Below are positions 1 to 6,640 of a stretch of 7,054 nt of DNA, piece by piece; position 1 is the first letter of the stretch; every line of letters begins with the position of its first letter. The stretch spans positions 1 to 7,054 of the forward strand of contig QJWF01000015.1 in assembly GCA_003235435.1 (NCBI GenBank). Reading direction: 5' to 3'. The DNA is from Nitrosomonadales bacterium (GTDB taxonomy: Bacteria > Pseudomonadota > Gammaproteobacteria > Burkholderiales > Gallionellaceae). The position numbers were made by a program, and so were the translations under genes. The notes under the pieces were generated by a model, which made no database searches, was not told the DNA's origin, and saw only the letters and a list, made by a program, of their open reading frames with translations.

Positions 1-1356
1 CTGGATGCTGAAAAGGATTGCAAGGAATGCCATACCGATCACAAAGGGCGAAAAGCAAAGATTGTTCTGCTGGACGTAAACAAGTTCGATCATGACAAGA
101 CCGACTTCCCCTTGAAGGGTGCCCACCATAAACAGGACAAAGTTAAGTGCAAGGATTGTCACAAGCCGGAAAAAAAATACCGTGAAGCACCCTCGGCATG
201 CAATGATTGCCATCAAAAGGATGACAAGCACAAGGGCAGTCTGGGCAAGGAATGTTCAAATTGCCATACTGAAAACAATTGGAAGGAAGCCAAGTTCGAC
301 CACAGCAAGACCAAGTTCGCGCTGAAGGGCAAGCATGTCGATGTAAAGTGCAATAAATGTCATGCAAAGGCCCCGGCCAACTACAAAGGCGAGTCGGTGG
401 AGTGCATTTCATGCCACAAAAAGGACGACAAGCACAAGGGGGCCTATGGCAAGAAGTGCGAGACTTGCCATGTGGATCGCAGCTGGAAGACCATTACGTT
501 CGACCACGACCGCGAAACCAAGTACAAGTTGTTGGGCAAGCACAAGTCCGTGAAATGCATGTCCTGTCACAAGGAGCCGCTTTACAAAAAAGGCAGCAAA
601 ACGCCGACCGACTGCAATTCGTGTCACCGCAAGGACGACAAGCATAAGGGTAATTTCGGGCCGAAGTGCGAAACCTGCCACACGGAAACAGATTGGAAGA
701 CGATCAACTTCGACCACGACGAGGATACGAAATACCCACTAAAATTCAAGCACAAGGATGTCAAGTGCGATGCCTGCCATACTGGCAAGCTCTATGGGCA
801 AAAGCTGGCGATGGATTGTTATTCATGCCACAAAAAGGATGACGACAAGGTTCACAAGCTCAAGCTGGGCAAAAAGTGCGAATCCTGCCATACCGAAAGA
901 GACTGGAAGAAAGAGACTTTCGATCACGCGCGTTCGCGTTTCCCGCTGCTGGGGTTGCATCAAACTGTGGATTGCAAGAAGTGTCACAAGACAAAGTTAT
1001 ACAAGGATACGCCGCTGGATTGCTACTCTTGCCACAAGAAGGATGATGATAAAACTCACAAGTTAAGGCTGGGCAAGAAATGCGAGACTTGCCACAATGC
1101 ACGCTCATGGAAAACGTGGGACTTTGATCACGATACCCGTACCAAATTCAAGCTTGATGGCGGGCACAAGAAGCCCAGTTGCTATGCATGCCACAAGAAG
1201 GCGATGGACGAAAAAGTCGTTGTTGAACATACCTGCGTCGGCTGCCATTACGATGACGACGTGCATCATGGTGATTTCGGGCAACGTTGCGAGCGTTGCC
1301 ATGTAACCAAGGACTGGAAAACACTTCTGATAGACGCGGTTCCGAAAACGCGTTGA
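1..1356 (+). CDS. Lys-rich multihaem c-type cytochrome, 5'-truncated (at least 19 haems)
   Basis: This is the C-terminal 451 residues of a periplasmic-type multihaem cytochrome c that probably relays electrons towards the outer membrane. The frame is open to base 1 and already holds a CKECH motif at bases 19-33, so the real start lies outside the window; the TTG at 112 is only an internal Leu codon. I count 19 CxxCH motifs, and every Cys lies in one. The 22 histidines outside these motifs (FDH, GKH and KHK contexts) suffice for bis-His ligation of all haems. The body is six three-haem repeats of 68-70 residues. Composition is extreme: roughly one residue in five is Lys where I counted, with KKDDKHKG-type strings. 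No membrane segment or C-terminal anchor is visible, so the visible part looks soluble. The signal peptide and total haem number are unknown. A 224-base spacer without a clear terminator separates it from the next cytochrome, so co-transcription is possible. No named family member is assigned. Confidence 0.93.
   Translation: MDAEKDCKECHTDHKGRKAKIVLLDVNKFDHDKTDFPLKGAHHKQDKVKCKDCHKPEKKYREAPSACNDCHQKDDKHKGSLGKECSNCHTENNWKEAKFDHSKTKFALKGKHVDVKCNKCHAKAPANYKGESVECISCHKKDDKHKGAYGKKCETCHVDRSWKTITFDHDRETKYKLLGKHKSVKCMSCHKEPLYKKGSKTPTDCNSCHRKDDKHKGNFGPKCETCHTETDWKTINFDHDEDTKYPLKFKHKDVKCDACHTGKLYGQKLAMDCYSCHKKDDDKVHKLKLGKKCESCHTERDWKKETFDHARSRFPLLGLHQTVDCKKCHKTKLYKDTPLDCYSCHKKDDDKTHKLRLGKKCETCHNARSWKTWDFDHDTRTKFKLDGGHKKPSCYACHKKAMDEKVVVEHTCVGCHYDDDVHHGDFGQRCERCHVTKDWKTLLIDAVPKTR
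88..1326 (+). repeat. Six tandem three-haem protein repeats (68-70 residues each)
   Basis: Units begin at the FDH tripeptide at bases 88, 295, 499, 709, 919 and 1123, giving periods of 204-210 bases. Each unit reads FDH, then G-x-H-x-x-V-x-C-x-x-CH, a second CxxCH, a K-D-D-K-H-K stretch, then G-x-K-C-x-x-CH and W-K before the next FDH. Each full unit therefore brings three haems and three candidate distal His residues. Units 1-3 have the short KDDKHKG form; units 4 and 5 share a longer KKDDDK(V/T)HKL form with Leu replacing Gly, suggesting one is a recent copy of the other. The last unit is divergent (YDDDVHHG) and ends in WKTLL without a following FDH. This is coding repetition, not a non-coding array. 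Confidence 0.9.
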
Positions 1357-1453
1357 CGGTTATCGACAATCAGCCTGCCTTTTATCTGCGAAAAACTACC
1401 ATTCGTCTTCCTATGCCTCAAATTGCGAGCTGAATTTCATCGGCCTCGCGCTA

Positions 1454-1472
1454 CTAATTATTTGCTAATTAT
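1454..1472 (+). promoter_or_regulatory. AT-rich direct repeat in the spacer before the 28-haem cytochrome gene
   Basis: The 224-base spacer between the two cytochrome genes (1357-1580) has no recognisable gene. It contains CTAATTAT twice, at 1454-1461 and 1465-1472, so the copies are 11 bases apart, about one helical turn. A TTGGCA box follows at 1476-1481 but has no convincing -10 partner at standard spacing. TATAGT at 1551-1556 resembles a -10 but lacks a good -35. The direct repeat could be an operator or UP-like element; this is inference from position and spacing only. I see no strong hairpin plus T-tract in the spacer, so transcription from the upstream gene may continue through it. Confidence 0.25.
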
Positions 1473-1569
1473 GTTTTGGCATCCTTCTGTCTATGCTTGC
1501 CTGATGAATAAGGGCGCGCTTCGTTATGGGCGAAAGCAATTTCTGGTGAATATAGTTTGATGTTGATTC

Positions 1570-1574
1570 AGGAG
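1570..1574 (+). promoter_or_regulatory. Ribosome binding site deciding the start at 1581
   Basis: AGGAG lies six bases upstream of ATG 1581. In-frame TTG 1557 and ATG 1560 exist further upstream, but neither has a comparable site, and starting at 1581 puts a basic n-region and hydrophobic core at normal distance from the N-terminus. Confidence 0.8.
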
Positions 1575-1580
1575 CGCAAA

Positions 1581-4166
1581 ATGAACGACCAAAACGGCGA
1601 AATCAAGGCGGGCAATTCCTTGCGTCTTTCAGTCATCCGGCGTTGGATAAGGCCGGTTGTTGCGCTGTCGCTGATCATCGCTGCAAATGTTGTTTTGGCT
1701 GCGACTTCGAGCAAAGAACTCGATACGACCAACTTCGATCACGTCAAAACCGGTTTCAATCTTACCGGTGCGCATACTTCGGTGCGTTGCGCTTCTTGCC
1801 ATATCAATAATGTTTTAAAGGGAACACCGCGCGATTGTGCGACTTGCCACATGGTGGGAAATCCCATGGGAGCCTCGACAAAACCATTGACGCATATGAA
1901 TACCAACGTTCAATGTGACAACTGTCATAGAACATTACAATGGTCGCCTGCATTCTTCAGCCACATTGGGTTGGAAGAAGGATCCTGCTCAACTTGCCAC
2001 GACGGGAATAAAGCGAAAGGCAAGCCGAACAATCATATGATGACCAATGCGGATTGCTCTGGTTGTCATGTAACGGTGAGCTTTGTTACTTTAAAATCGA
2101 GTGCTAATATTCCATTGCCATCAGGACATTTCCCGACTACGCAATTTTGTGGAGCGTGCCATGTCGGTGCATCCTTTCTTCCCGGAAGGATGAATCACTT
2201 CGGGATTACCGGAAATTGTGAAAGCTGCCACAATGGAACCTCCTGGCTGGGTGTGACGCCCAGATCCAAGCAGAACGCAAGTCCGGCTCACATGACTACA
2301 AGCTTACCGTGCGAGTCTTGTCATACTTCGACATCGACCTTCCTGGTAGCAAACCTGACTTTGCCTCCAGCAGGCCATATCCCTTCTACACAACCGTGCT
2401 CGACTTGCCATGCTGCAGGATTTGGACCGAATTCTGGCGTAATGAGCCATTCCGGGATAGTTACCGGTTGCGCGAACTGCCATAACGGCCAGAGTTTTCC
2501 GATTGGTCCGGTTACAGCGTTGTCAAAACCCACCACTTCCCCGGCACACATTCCAACCTCCATGCCGTGCGAGACTTGCCACTCTCCAGTCAATACAAAC
2601 AGTGGCGGATTCACGGGTGACCCCAAATTGATAATGAAGCATACCGGCATCGTCAGTGGTTGCGCGAACTGCCATAACGACGGTTTGAGTTTTGCCGGCG
2701 TCGCCAATATTGTTACCAAATCAAGTTTTTCATTGCATATGGCGACGAACCTGGATTGCTCTGCTTGCCATACGTCGACGACGACTTTCAAAGGTGCTTC
2801 GGGTGGTGTCTTGCCAACAGGCCATGTTCCGACGACCCAGCCTTGCTCGATTTGTCATACTTTGCCCAGTCCGAACACATACGGACCTAACTCAGGGTTT
2901 TCAAATGGCACTTATGGAATGAATCACGTCGGAATCGTGACGGGGTGTATTTCCTGCCACACCGGGCAGACTTTCCTTGGTGTAACGCCTATGAGCAAGT
3001 CGAATGCCCCGACTACGCATATGGCAACATCGCTGGATTGTTATAACTGCCACACCTCGACGAATACATTCACAGGGGCAAGCCCGACAGCGTTGCCTTC
3101 TGGCCACTTGCCGACGACCCAGACCTGCGCCACCTGCCACGCTTCCGGATATGGCTCAGGATCGGGAGTGATGAATCATATTGGAATCGTGAATAACTGC
3201 AGTCAGTGCCACAACGGCCAGACTTTTGCGGTAGGAATGAAGCCGGTCAGCAAAGCGAATTTCCCGACCCATGTGGCAACTACACTGGATTGCTCAAGTT
3301 GCCACTCGACGACCAATTTCACGTCATTCGCCGGTGCAACGGGCGGAGCCATGCCAGCCAATCACCTGCCTACAACACAGCCTTGCACGCTTTGCCACTC
3401 GGCCGGATACAGCATAACCCTCTCCAAGATGAACCATCTCGGTATCGTCAGCGGTTGTGCGTCTTGTCATAACGGCCAGACTTTTGCGGTGGGGATGAAG
3501 CCGGTCTCCAAGGGGGCCAGCCCTGCGCATATTCCAACCAGCATGCCGTGCGAGACCTGCCACTCGACCAGCGTATTCACATCTTTCGCCGGAACAATAA
3601 TGAAGCACACCGGAATCGTCAGCGGGTGCGCTACCTGCCACTCCGGAACAACATATCAGGGCGTGACGCCTGTGAAAAAGCCGTCCAATCACGTGCCCAC
3701 GACGGCAACAAGACCAACAGGTGGAGATAAGTGCGAGACCTGTCACTCGATCAGCAACTTCAGCACGTTTGCCGGTACTATGATGAGGCACACAGGTATT
3801 GTCGATAATTGTGTGCAGTGTCATGGCACGGTGGGCGCTCCGAAGCCATATATTGGCCCGCCCAGATATGAACCGAGCAACCACATTCCGTACGCGACGA
3901 AGTTGCTTGGCGGAGCGACCATGCAGTGCGAATTCTGCCACAAGAGCACGACTGCCTTTACTCTGGGCGTCTCGTCAACCACCATGCACAACGGTAGTCA
4001 GGGTATGGGTTCTGGTTCTTGCGTCGGTTGCCATCTTTCCGGGACCAACTATCTGGGTAACATGCAGAGGAAATCGCATAATGGAGCATCTGTAAGCAAA
4101 GACTGCTCCAGTTCCGGTTGCCACAAGCCTTTGGGGAGAGAAGGAACGGCCTATCAAAGCTGGTAA
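1581..4166 (+). CDS. Secreted 28-haem c-type cytochrome (27 CxxCH + 1 CX4CH)
   Basis: This 861-residue protein is a very large multihaem cytochrome, most likely the outer-membrane or extracellular electron carrier of the cluster. A Sec signal peptide is clear: Arg-rich n-region (residues 15-24), hydrophobic core, and cleavage after about Ala40 (VVLA-AT). There is no lipobox. I count 27 CxxCH motifs from residue 70 onward and one CX4CH at residues 842-848; all 56 Cys fall in these 28 motifs. Exactly 28 other His residues are present: two before haem 1, none between haems 1 and 2, and one in every later linker, which suits bis-His ligation of every haem. Residues 45-90 copy the FDH/GxH/CxxCH layout of the upstream cytochrome. 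The middle consists of three-haem and two-haem modules; the C-terminus holds three more divergent haem sites and ends in QSW. It is poor in charged residues and rich in Ser, Thr, Gly and Asn, unlike its Lys-rich neighbour. Maturation would need the Ccm system, which is not in this window. A terminator follows at 4246. Confidence 0.95.
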   Translation: MNDQNGEIKAGNSLRLSVIRRWIRPVVALSLIIAANVVLAATSSKELDTTNFDHVKTGFNLTGAHTSVRCASCHINNVLKGTPRDCATCHMVGNPMGASTKPLTHMNTNVQCDNCHRTLQWSPAFFSHIGLEEGSCSTCHDGNKAKGKPNNHMMTNADCSGCHVTVSFVTLKSSANIPLPSGHFPTTQFCGACHVGASFLPGRMNHFGITGNCESCHNGTSWLGVTPRSKQNASPAHMTTSLPCESCHTSTSTFLVANLTLPPAGHIPSTQPCSTCHAAGFGPNSGVMSHSGIVTGCANCHNGQSFPIGPVTALSKPTTSPAHIPTSMPCETCHSPVNTNSGGFTGDPKLIMKHTGIVSGCANCHNDGLSFAGVANIVTKSSFSLHMATNLDCSACHTSTTTFKGASGGVLPTGHVPTTQPCSICHTLPSPNTYGPNSGFSNGTYGMNHVGIVTGCISCHTGQTFLGVTPMSKSNAPTTHMATSLDCYNCHTSTNTFTGASPTALPSGHLPTTQTCATCHASGYGSGSGVMNHIGIVNNCSQCHNGQTFAVGMKPVSKANFPTHVATTLDCSSCHSTTNFTSFAGATGGAMPANHLPTTQPCTLCHSAGYSITLSKMNHLGIVSGCASCHNGQTFAVGMKPVSKGASPAHIPTSMPCETCHSTSVFTSFAGTIMKHTGIVSGCATCHSGTTYQGVTPVKKPSNHVPTTATRPTGGDKCETCHSISNFSTFAGTMMRHTGIVDNCVQCHGTVGAPKPYIGPPRYEPSNHIPYATKLLGGATMQCEFCHKSTTAFTLGVSSTTMHNGSQGMGSGSCVGCHLSGTNYLGNMQRKSHNGASVSKDCSSSGCHKPLGREGTAYQSW
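2034..3824 (+). repeat. Array of five three-haem and three two-haem modules in the 28-haem cytochrome
   Basis: Three haem types recur. Type A follows H-(M/I/V)-x-T before CxxCH; type B follows GHxPTTQPC; type C follows H-x-GIV-x-GC and is often trailed by NGQTF. Complete A-B-C modules span 2034-2231, 2289-2483, 2736-2960, 3018-3212 and 3270-3470. Modules lacking type B span 2547-2675, 3528-3641 and 3690-3824. All three short modules have CETCH as their A haem, and Lys or Arg before the type C His (KHTGIV, RHTGIV) where long modules mostly have Asn (MNH). They thus form a distinct module class, not random losses. The order is long, long, short, long, long, long, short, short. Confidence 0.88.
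3213..3506 (+). repeat. Pair of near-identical 36-bp direct repeats inside the cytochrome gene
   Basis: Bases 3213-3248 and 3471-3506 match over 36 positions with only two A-to-G differences. They encode the NGQTFAVGMKPV stretch after two type C haems. The offset is 258 bases, or 86 codons, so recombination between them would delete or duplicate one complete three-haem module in frame. The rest of the two modules is clearly more diverged at DNA level. Confidence 0.8.
4104..4124 (+). other. Non-canonical CX4CH haem-binding site
   Basis: Codons here read C-S-S-S-G-C-H, with four residues between the cysteines instead of two. CX4CH haem attachment is known from some tetrahaem cytochromes c3. 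A His in the preceding linker (KSH, about ten residues upstream of the first Cys) keeps the one-distal-His-per-haem pattern, which supports a functional 28th haem. Confidence 0.7.
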
Positions 4167-4245
4167 TTGGCAGAGCAGTAGGGCGAAATGCTGATCACTG
4201 CGATGTCATGCAAGAGTGTATTTTTGTTAGTAATGTCTGGGTAAT

Positions 4246-4291
4246 GCGGTGCAGTCTTCAATCCTGTTCGGGACGATTGCACCGCTTTTTT
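4246..4291 (+). terminator. Rho-independent terminator after the 28-haem cytochrome gene
   Basis: GCGGTGCA at 4246-4253 pairs perfectly with TGCACCGC at 4278-4285, followed directly by six T (4286-4291). The 24-base loop can pair further internally (GTC with GAC, CC with GG). It lies 80 bases after the stop codon and separates cytochrome transcription from the barrel gene. Confidence 0.88.
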
Positions 4292-4366
4292 ATGATGGAG
4301 AATTTTCAGTAGTAATTGTGTCGGGCATTACATACGTATTAATGCATCAAGTCGGGCTGCAAGATC
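4292..4366 (+). promoter_or_regulatory. Probable promoter and leader region of the barrel gene
   Basis: Because a strong terminator ends at 4291, the barrel gene probably has its own promoter here. The region is AT-rich with small palindromes: ATACGTAT at 4332-4339, ATTAAT at 4339-4344 and ATGCAT at 4342-4347. TTGTGT at 4316-4321 with TATTAA at 4337-4342 is a possible -35/-10 pair, but the 15-base spacing is short. I infer a promoter from context rather than from a convincing consensus. Confidence 0.3.
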
Positions 4367-6559
4367 GTGGGGTTTAAATTGAAAATCAGTAAAGAGACGC
4401 ATATCTTCAAGAACTATTGCCGTTACTCGATTGTAATTGGATTGATCATCACACTCATCGGATTTGTCACGCCGAAAGCCCACGCACAGGTAATTGACGA
4501 AATCGAGATCGGTCAAGCGGGCGATGAGGCAGAGATACAGTTGCATTTCATCACACAGCTTCGCTATGTTCGTAATCAAGTCCTCAAGAATGGCGATATC
4601 AGGATCTATGTGACACTGCTGAACATCGATCCGAAGGATCCGCGCCTGAAATGGGAAAAGCAGAACTCCCCTCCGTCGGATCTCGTCTACCCGTTTACGG
4701 TAACATATCCCGAGCTGGATACTTCACTTACTCTGAGCTTTGGCAAGGCAGTCAAATATCGTGTCATTGCAGGACATGACGGCCGAAGCATAAGCGTTTT
4801 TACACCCTCCCTGAAGCCGCAGCAGAAAGCAAAAGAAGTTATCCCTTCGGTTGCAGTGCCGGCAGGAAGAATCCTGACGGCACAGGAAGTGGAACTTGAA
4901 GCCCAGAAGTTGTTCACCGCCGCAAGCGATGCGGTGCAGACTGGCCAGGTCGACACTTCGATAGAAATACTGAACAAGTTGCTCAATTTACCCCCCAACG
5001 GACTTTCACAGGCCGCGCAAAAATTAATGGGTGAGGCGCGCGAGAAGAACGGTGAATATACCAAAGCGCGCGCGGAATATGAGTTGTATCTGAAACTCTA
5101 TCCCAAGGCAGAGGACGCCAACCAGGTCAAAAGGCTTCTTGCAAAATTGCCCAAGGAAGATGCCGTCAAAAAGAAAGAACCCGCGGCCGCCGCGTTAAAA
5201 AAACCTACAGCCGAACCGCTGAGGGTTAGCGGGGGTATTTCCCAGACTTACTTCAGGGGCTCAACACATATTGACACCTTTGCAACCGACGGCGTCAATC
5301 CACCTACTGTCAGTACGATTGAAAGTACTGATCAATCCATGTTGCTTACATCTTTGGATATGACAGCATGGAAACGTACTGAAAATATTGATTCGCGATT
5401 GGTGCTGCGCGAATTCAACAAGATCAATTTCCTGCCCGGACAACCGGAAGAATACCGCTGGAATGCGGTTTACGTCGAGCAGGTCGCGCGAAACCGGAAA
5501 TTCATGTACCGCCTGGGCCGGCAGCCCGGTTCATCGGGCGGCACACCTGGTCGTTATGATGGAATATCCGGCGGATACAGTATTAATGAAACCTGGCGCA
5601 TCAATGCGGCTGCCGGGCTGCCGGTTGACTATTACAGCGGCGGAGACCCGGGCGACAGAAGGACATTCGCCAGCTTGAGTGTCGATTTGAACCGGTTGCC
5701 TGAGGAGTGGAGCGGCAGTGCGTATTTACTGATGCAAAAGATGGGCAGCGTCAAGGATAGAAACGCGCTCGGGCTGGAAACGCATTATTTTGTACCCGAG
5801 CGCAATTACATGATGCAGATGGAGTACGACACGTTGTACAAGAAAATCAACCTGGCGACATTCCAGGGAAGCTGGACGAGAACATCCGGAGACAATTACT
5901 ACCTGACCCTGGACCATCGCAGATCACCCCCTTTGGCGTTGAATTTACAAAATCAAACTTCCCAGTCGGTCGATAAATTGCTCGGATCCGGATCGATAAC
6001 ATTAGAGACACTCCGTGACAACGCCGTAGCGCTTGGCATGATCAGCAATATGGCCACGATTGGATTATCCCATCCGGTAAATTCCAAACTCAGATTGGTC
6101 ACGGATGTCCGCGTTAGTAATACCGGCGGTACAGGTGCATATTATTCAACGGTCACATCGGCCTTCGAGCCAGGCACGCCGGGGAGCGGGAACCAATATG
6201 CGCTGTCGGGCCAGGCGATCGGCAACAACCTGTTCTTCGAAAACGACGTGGGTATAGCGAATGCCACCCTTACGAAAACGCCGACTTCCACTGGACAGTC
6301 GTTGCTTTTCACCCAGGTGCAGACTTTCAAAACGAAATGGCGCCTTGATGTATCGCTGTTTCTCTACAACCAGAATTCCACGTTTGACACGCATCAAACC
6401 CAGGTCAGACCGAGCCTGACAGTGAATTACCGGATGGATGATTCATGGAATTTTACCGCTGAAGGCGGAATCGAGCAGTATCACATTAGTAGCGCGAATG
6501 CCAATGACACGACGCGCCGCAAGTATTTTTATGTGGGTTATCGCTGGGATTTCCGTTAA
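4367..6559 (+). CDS. Outer-membrane beta-barrel (porin) with periplasmic TPR-like N-terminal extension
   Basis: This 730-residue protein probably forms the outer-membrane channel that houses or contacts the cluster's cytochromes. A signal peptide spans residues 1-40 with a hydrophobic core at about 20-35 and cleavage after AHA. Residues 42-155 are a beta-rich region (VIDEIEIGQ onward) that loosely recalls AMIN-type domains. Residues 165-262 are helical and TPR-like: A-x-x-x-x-x-x-G-x-x-x-x-A spacing and a KARAEYELYLKLYP helix. A Lys/Ala/Pro linker (265-284) leads to a barrel of about 445 residues with alternating aromatic strands, a LGRQPG...GRYDG segment common in porins, and a C-terminal strand YVGYRWDFR in which the usual terminal Phe is followed by Arg. 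The barrel has no Cys and no CxxCH. No in-frame ATG exists near the N-terminus; the start is GTG 4367 or TTG 4379, the latter preceded by GTGGGG at 4367-4372. The cytochrome neighbours support a porin-cytochrome role. It differs from MtrB-type porins in carrying the TPR extension. Strand count was not determined. Confidence 0.85.
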   Translation: MGFKLKISKETHIFKNYCRYSIVIGLIITLIGFVTPKAHAQVIDEIEIGQAGDEAEIQLHFITQLRYVRNQVLKNGDIRIYVTLLNIDPKDPRLKWEKQNSPPSDLVYPFTVTYPELDTSLTLSFGKAVKYRVIAGHDGRSISVFTPSLKPQQKAKEVIPSVAVPAGRILTAQEVELEAQKLFTAASDAVQTGQVDTSIEILNKLLNLPPNGLSQAAQKLMGEAREKNGEYTKARAEYELYLKLYPKAEDANQVKRLLAKLPKEDAVKKKEPAAAALKKPTAEPLRVSGGISQTYFRGSTHIDTFATDGVNPPTVSTIESTDQSMLLTSLDMTAWKRTENIDSRLVLREFNKINFLPGQPEEYRWNAVYVEQVARNRKFMYRLGRQPGSSGGTPGRYDGISGGYSINETWRINAAAGLPVDYYSGGDPGDRRTFASLSVDLNRLPEEWSGSAYLLMQKMGSVKDRNALGLETHYFVPERNYMMQMEYDTLYKKINLATFQGSWTRTSGDNYYLTLDHRRSPPLALNLQNQTSQSVDKLLGSGSITLETLRDNAVALGMISNMATIGLSHPVNSKLRLVTDVRVSNTGGTGAYYSTVTSAFEPGTPGSGNQYALSGQAIGNNLFFENDVGIANATLTKTPTSTGQSLLFTQVQTFKTKWRLDVSLFLYNQNSTFDTHQTQVRPSLTVNYRMDDSWNFTAEGGIEQYHISSANANDTTRRKYFYVGYRWDFR

Positions 6560-6577
6560 CGGATGATCCTTTTTTTT
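6547..6577 (+). terminator. Possible weak terminator overlapping the barrel stop codon
   Basis: GGAT at 6547-6550 can pair with ATCC at 6566-6569, with an inner CCG-TTAA-CGG hairpin (6553-6562) containing the TAA stop, followed by eight T (6570-6577). The stem is short and interrupted, so termination is likely partial. If real, it would reduce read-through into the lipoprotein gene. Confidence 0.4.
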
Positions 6578-6628
6578 CGTCCCGATACCTTTCATTGCTG
6601 CAACCCAAATAGGATATTCGAGATGAGT

Positions 6629-6634
6629 AAGGAG
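6629..6634 (+). promoter_or_regulatory. Ribosome binding site for the lipoprotein gene
   Basis: AAGGAG lies six bases before ATG 6641. An in-frame ATG at 6623 has a weaker AGGA eight bases upstream and would add six residues (MSKEKV), giving a longer charged n-region. The 6641 start is preferred because of the stronger site and the compact lipoprotein signal. Confidence 0.75.
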
Positions 6635-6640
6635 AAAGTC

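Noticed and set aside
112..1356. A start codon at TTG 112 for the first cytochrome
   Set aside because: The same frame is open back to base 1 and contains an in-frame CKECH motif and an FDH unit upstream, so the gene is truncated by the window edge.
1476..1500. Sigma-54 promoter suggested by TTGGCA and a later TTGC
   Set aside because: The GG and GC elements are 21 bases apart instead of the 12 needed for a -24/-12 promoter.
1557..1580. Upstream starts TTG 1557 or ATG 1560 for the 28-haem cytochrome
   Set aside because: Neither has a good ribosome site, while AGGAG sits six bases before ATG 1581.
1638..1650. Twin-arginine (Tat) signal suggested by the RRW pair in the 28-haem cytochrome leader
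   Set aside because: The surrounding residues do not fit the S-R-R-x-F-L-K consensus, and c-type cytochromes are normally exported unfolded by Sec.
2321..2791. Antisense open frame of 156 codons on the - strand
   Set aside because: It lies wholly inside the cytochrome gene; the frame stays open because of repeated haem codons and it has no recognisable domain.
88..3824. CRISPR-like or satellite repeats
   Set aside because: Periodicity is in codon multiples and corresponds to haem modules; the units are diverged at DNA level and there are no spacers.
3324..3941. Antisense open frame of 205 codons on the - strand
   Set aside because: Same reason: opposite the cytochrome modules, Arg/His-rich composition of a shadow frame, no signal or domain.
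4118..4312. Small + strand open frame across the end of the cytochrome gene and the terminator
   Set aside because: It begins inside the cytochrome gene in another frame and runs through the terminator hairpin; no ribosome site.
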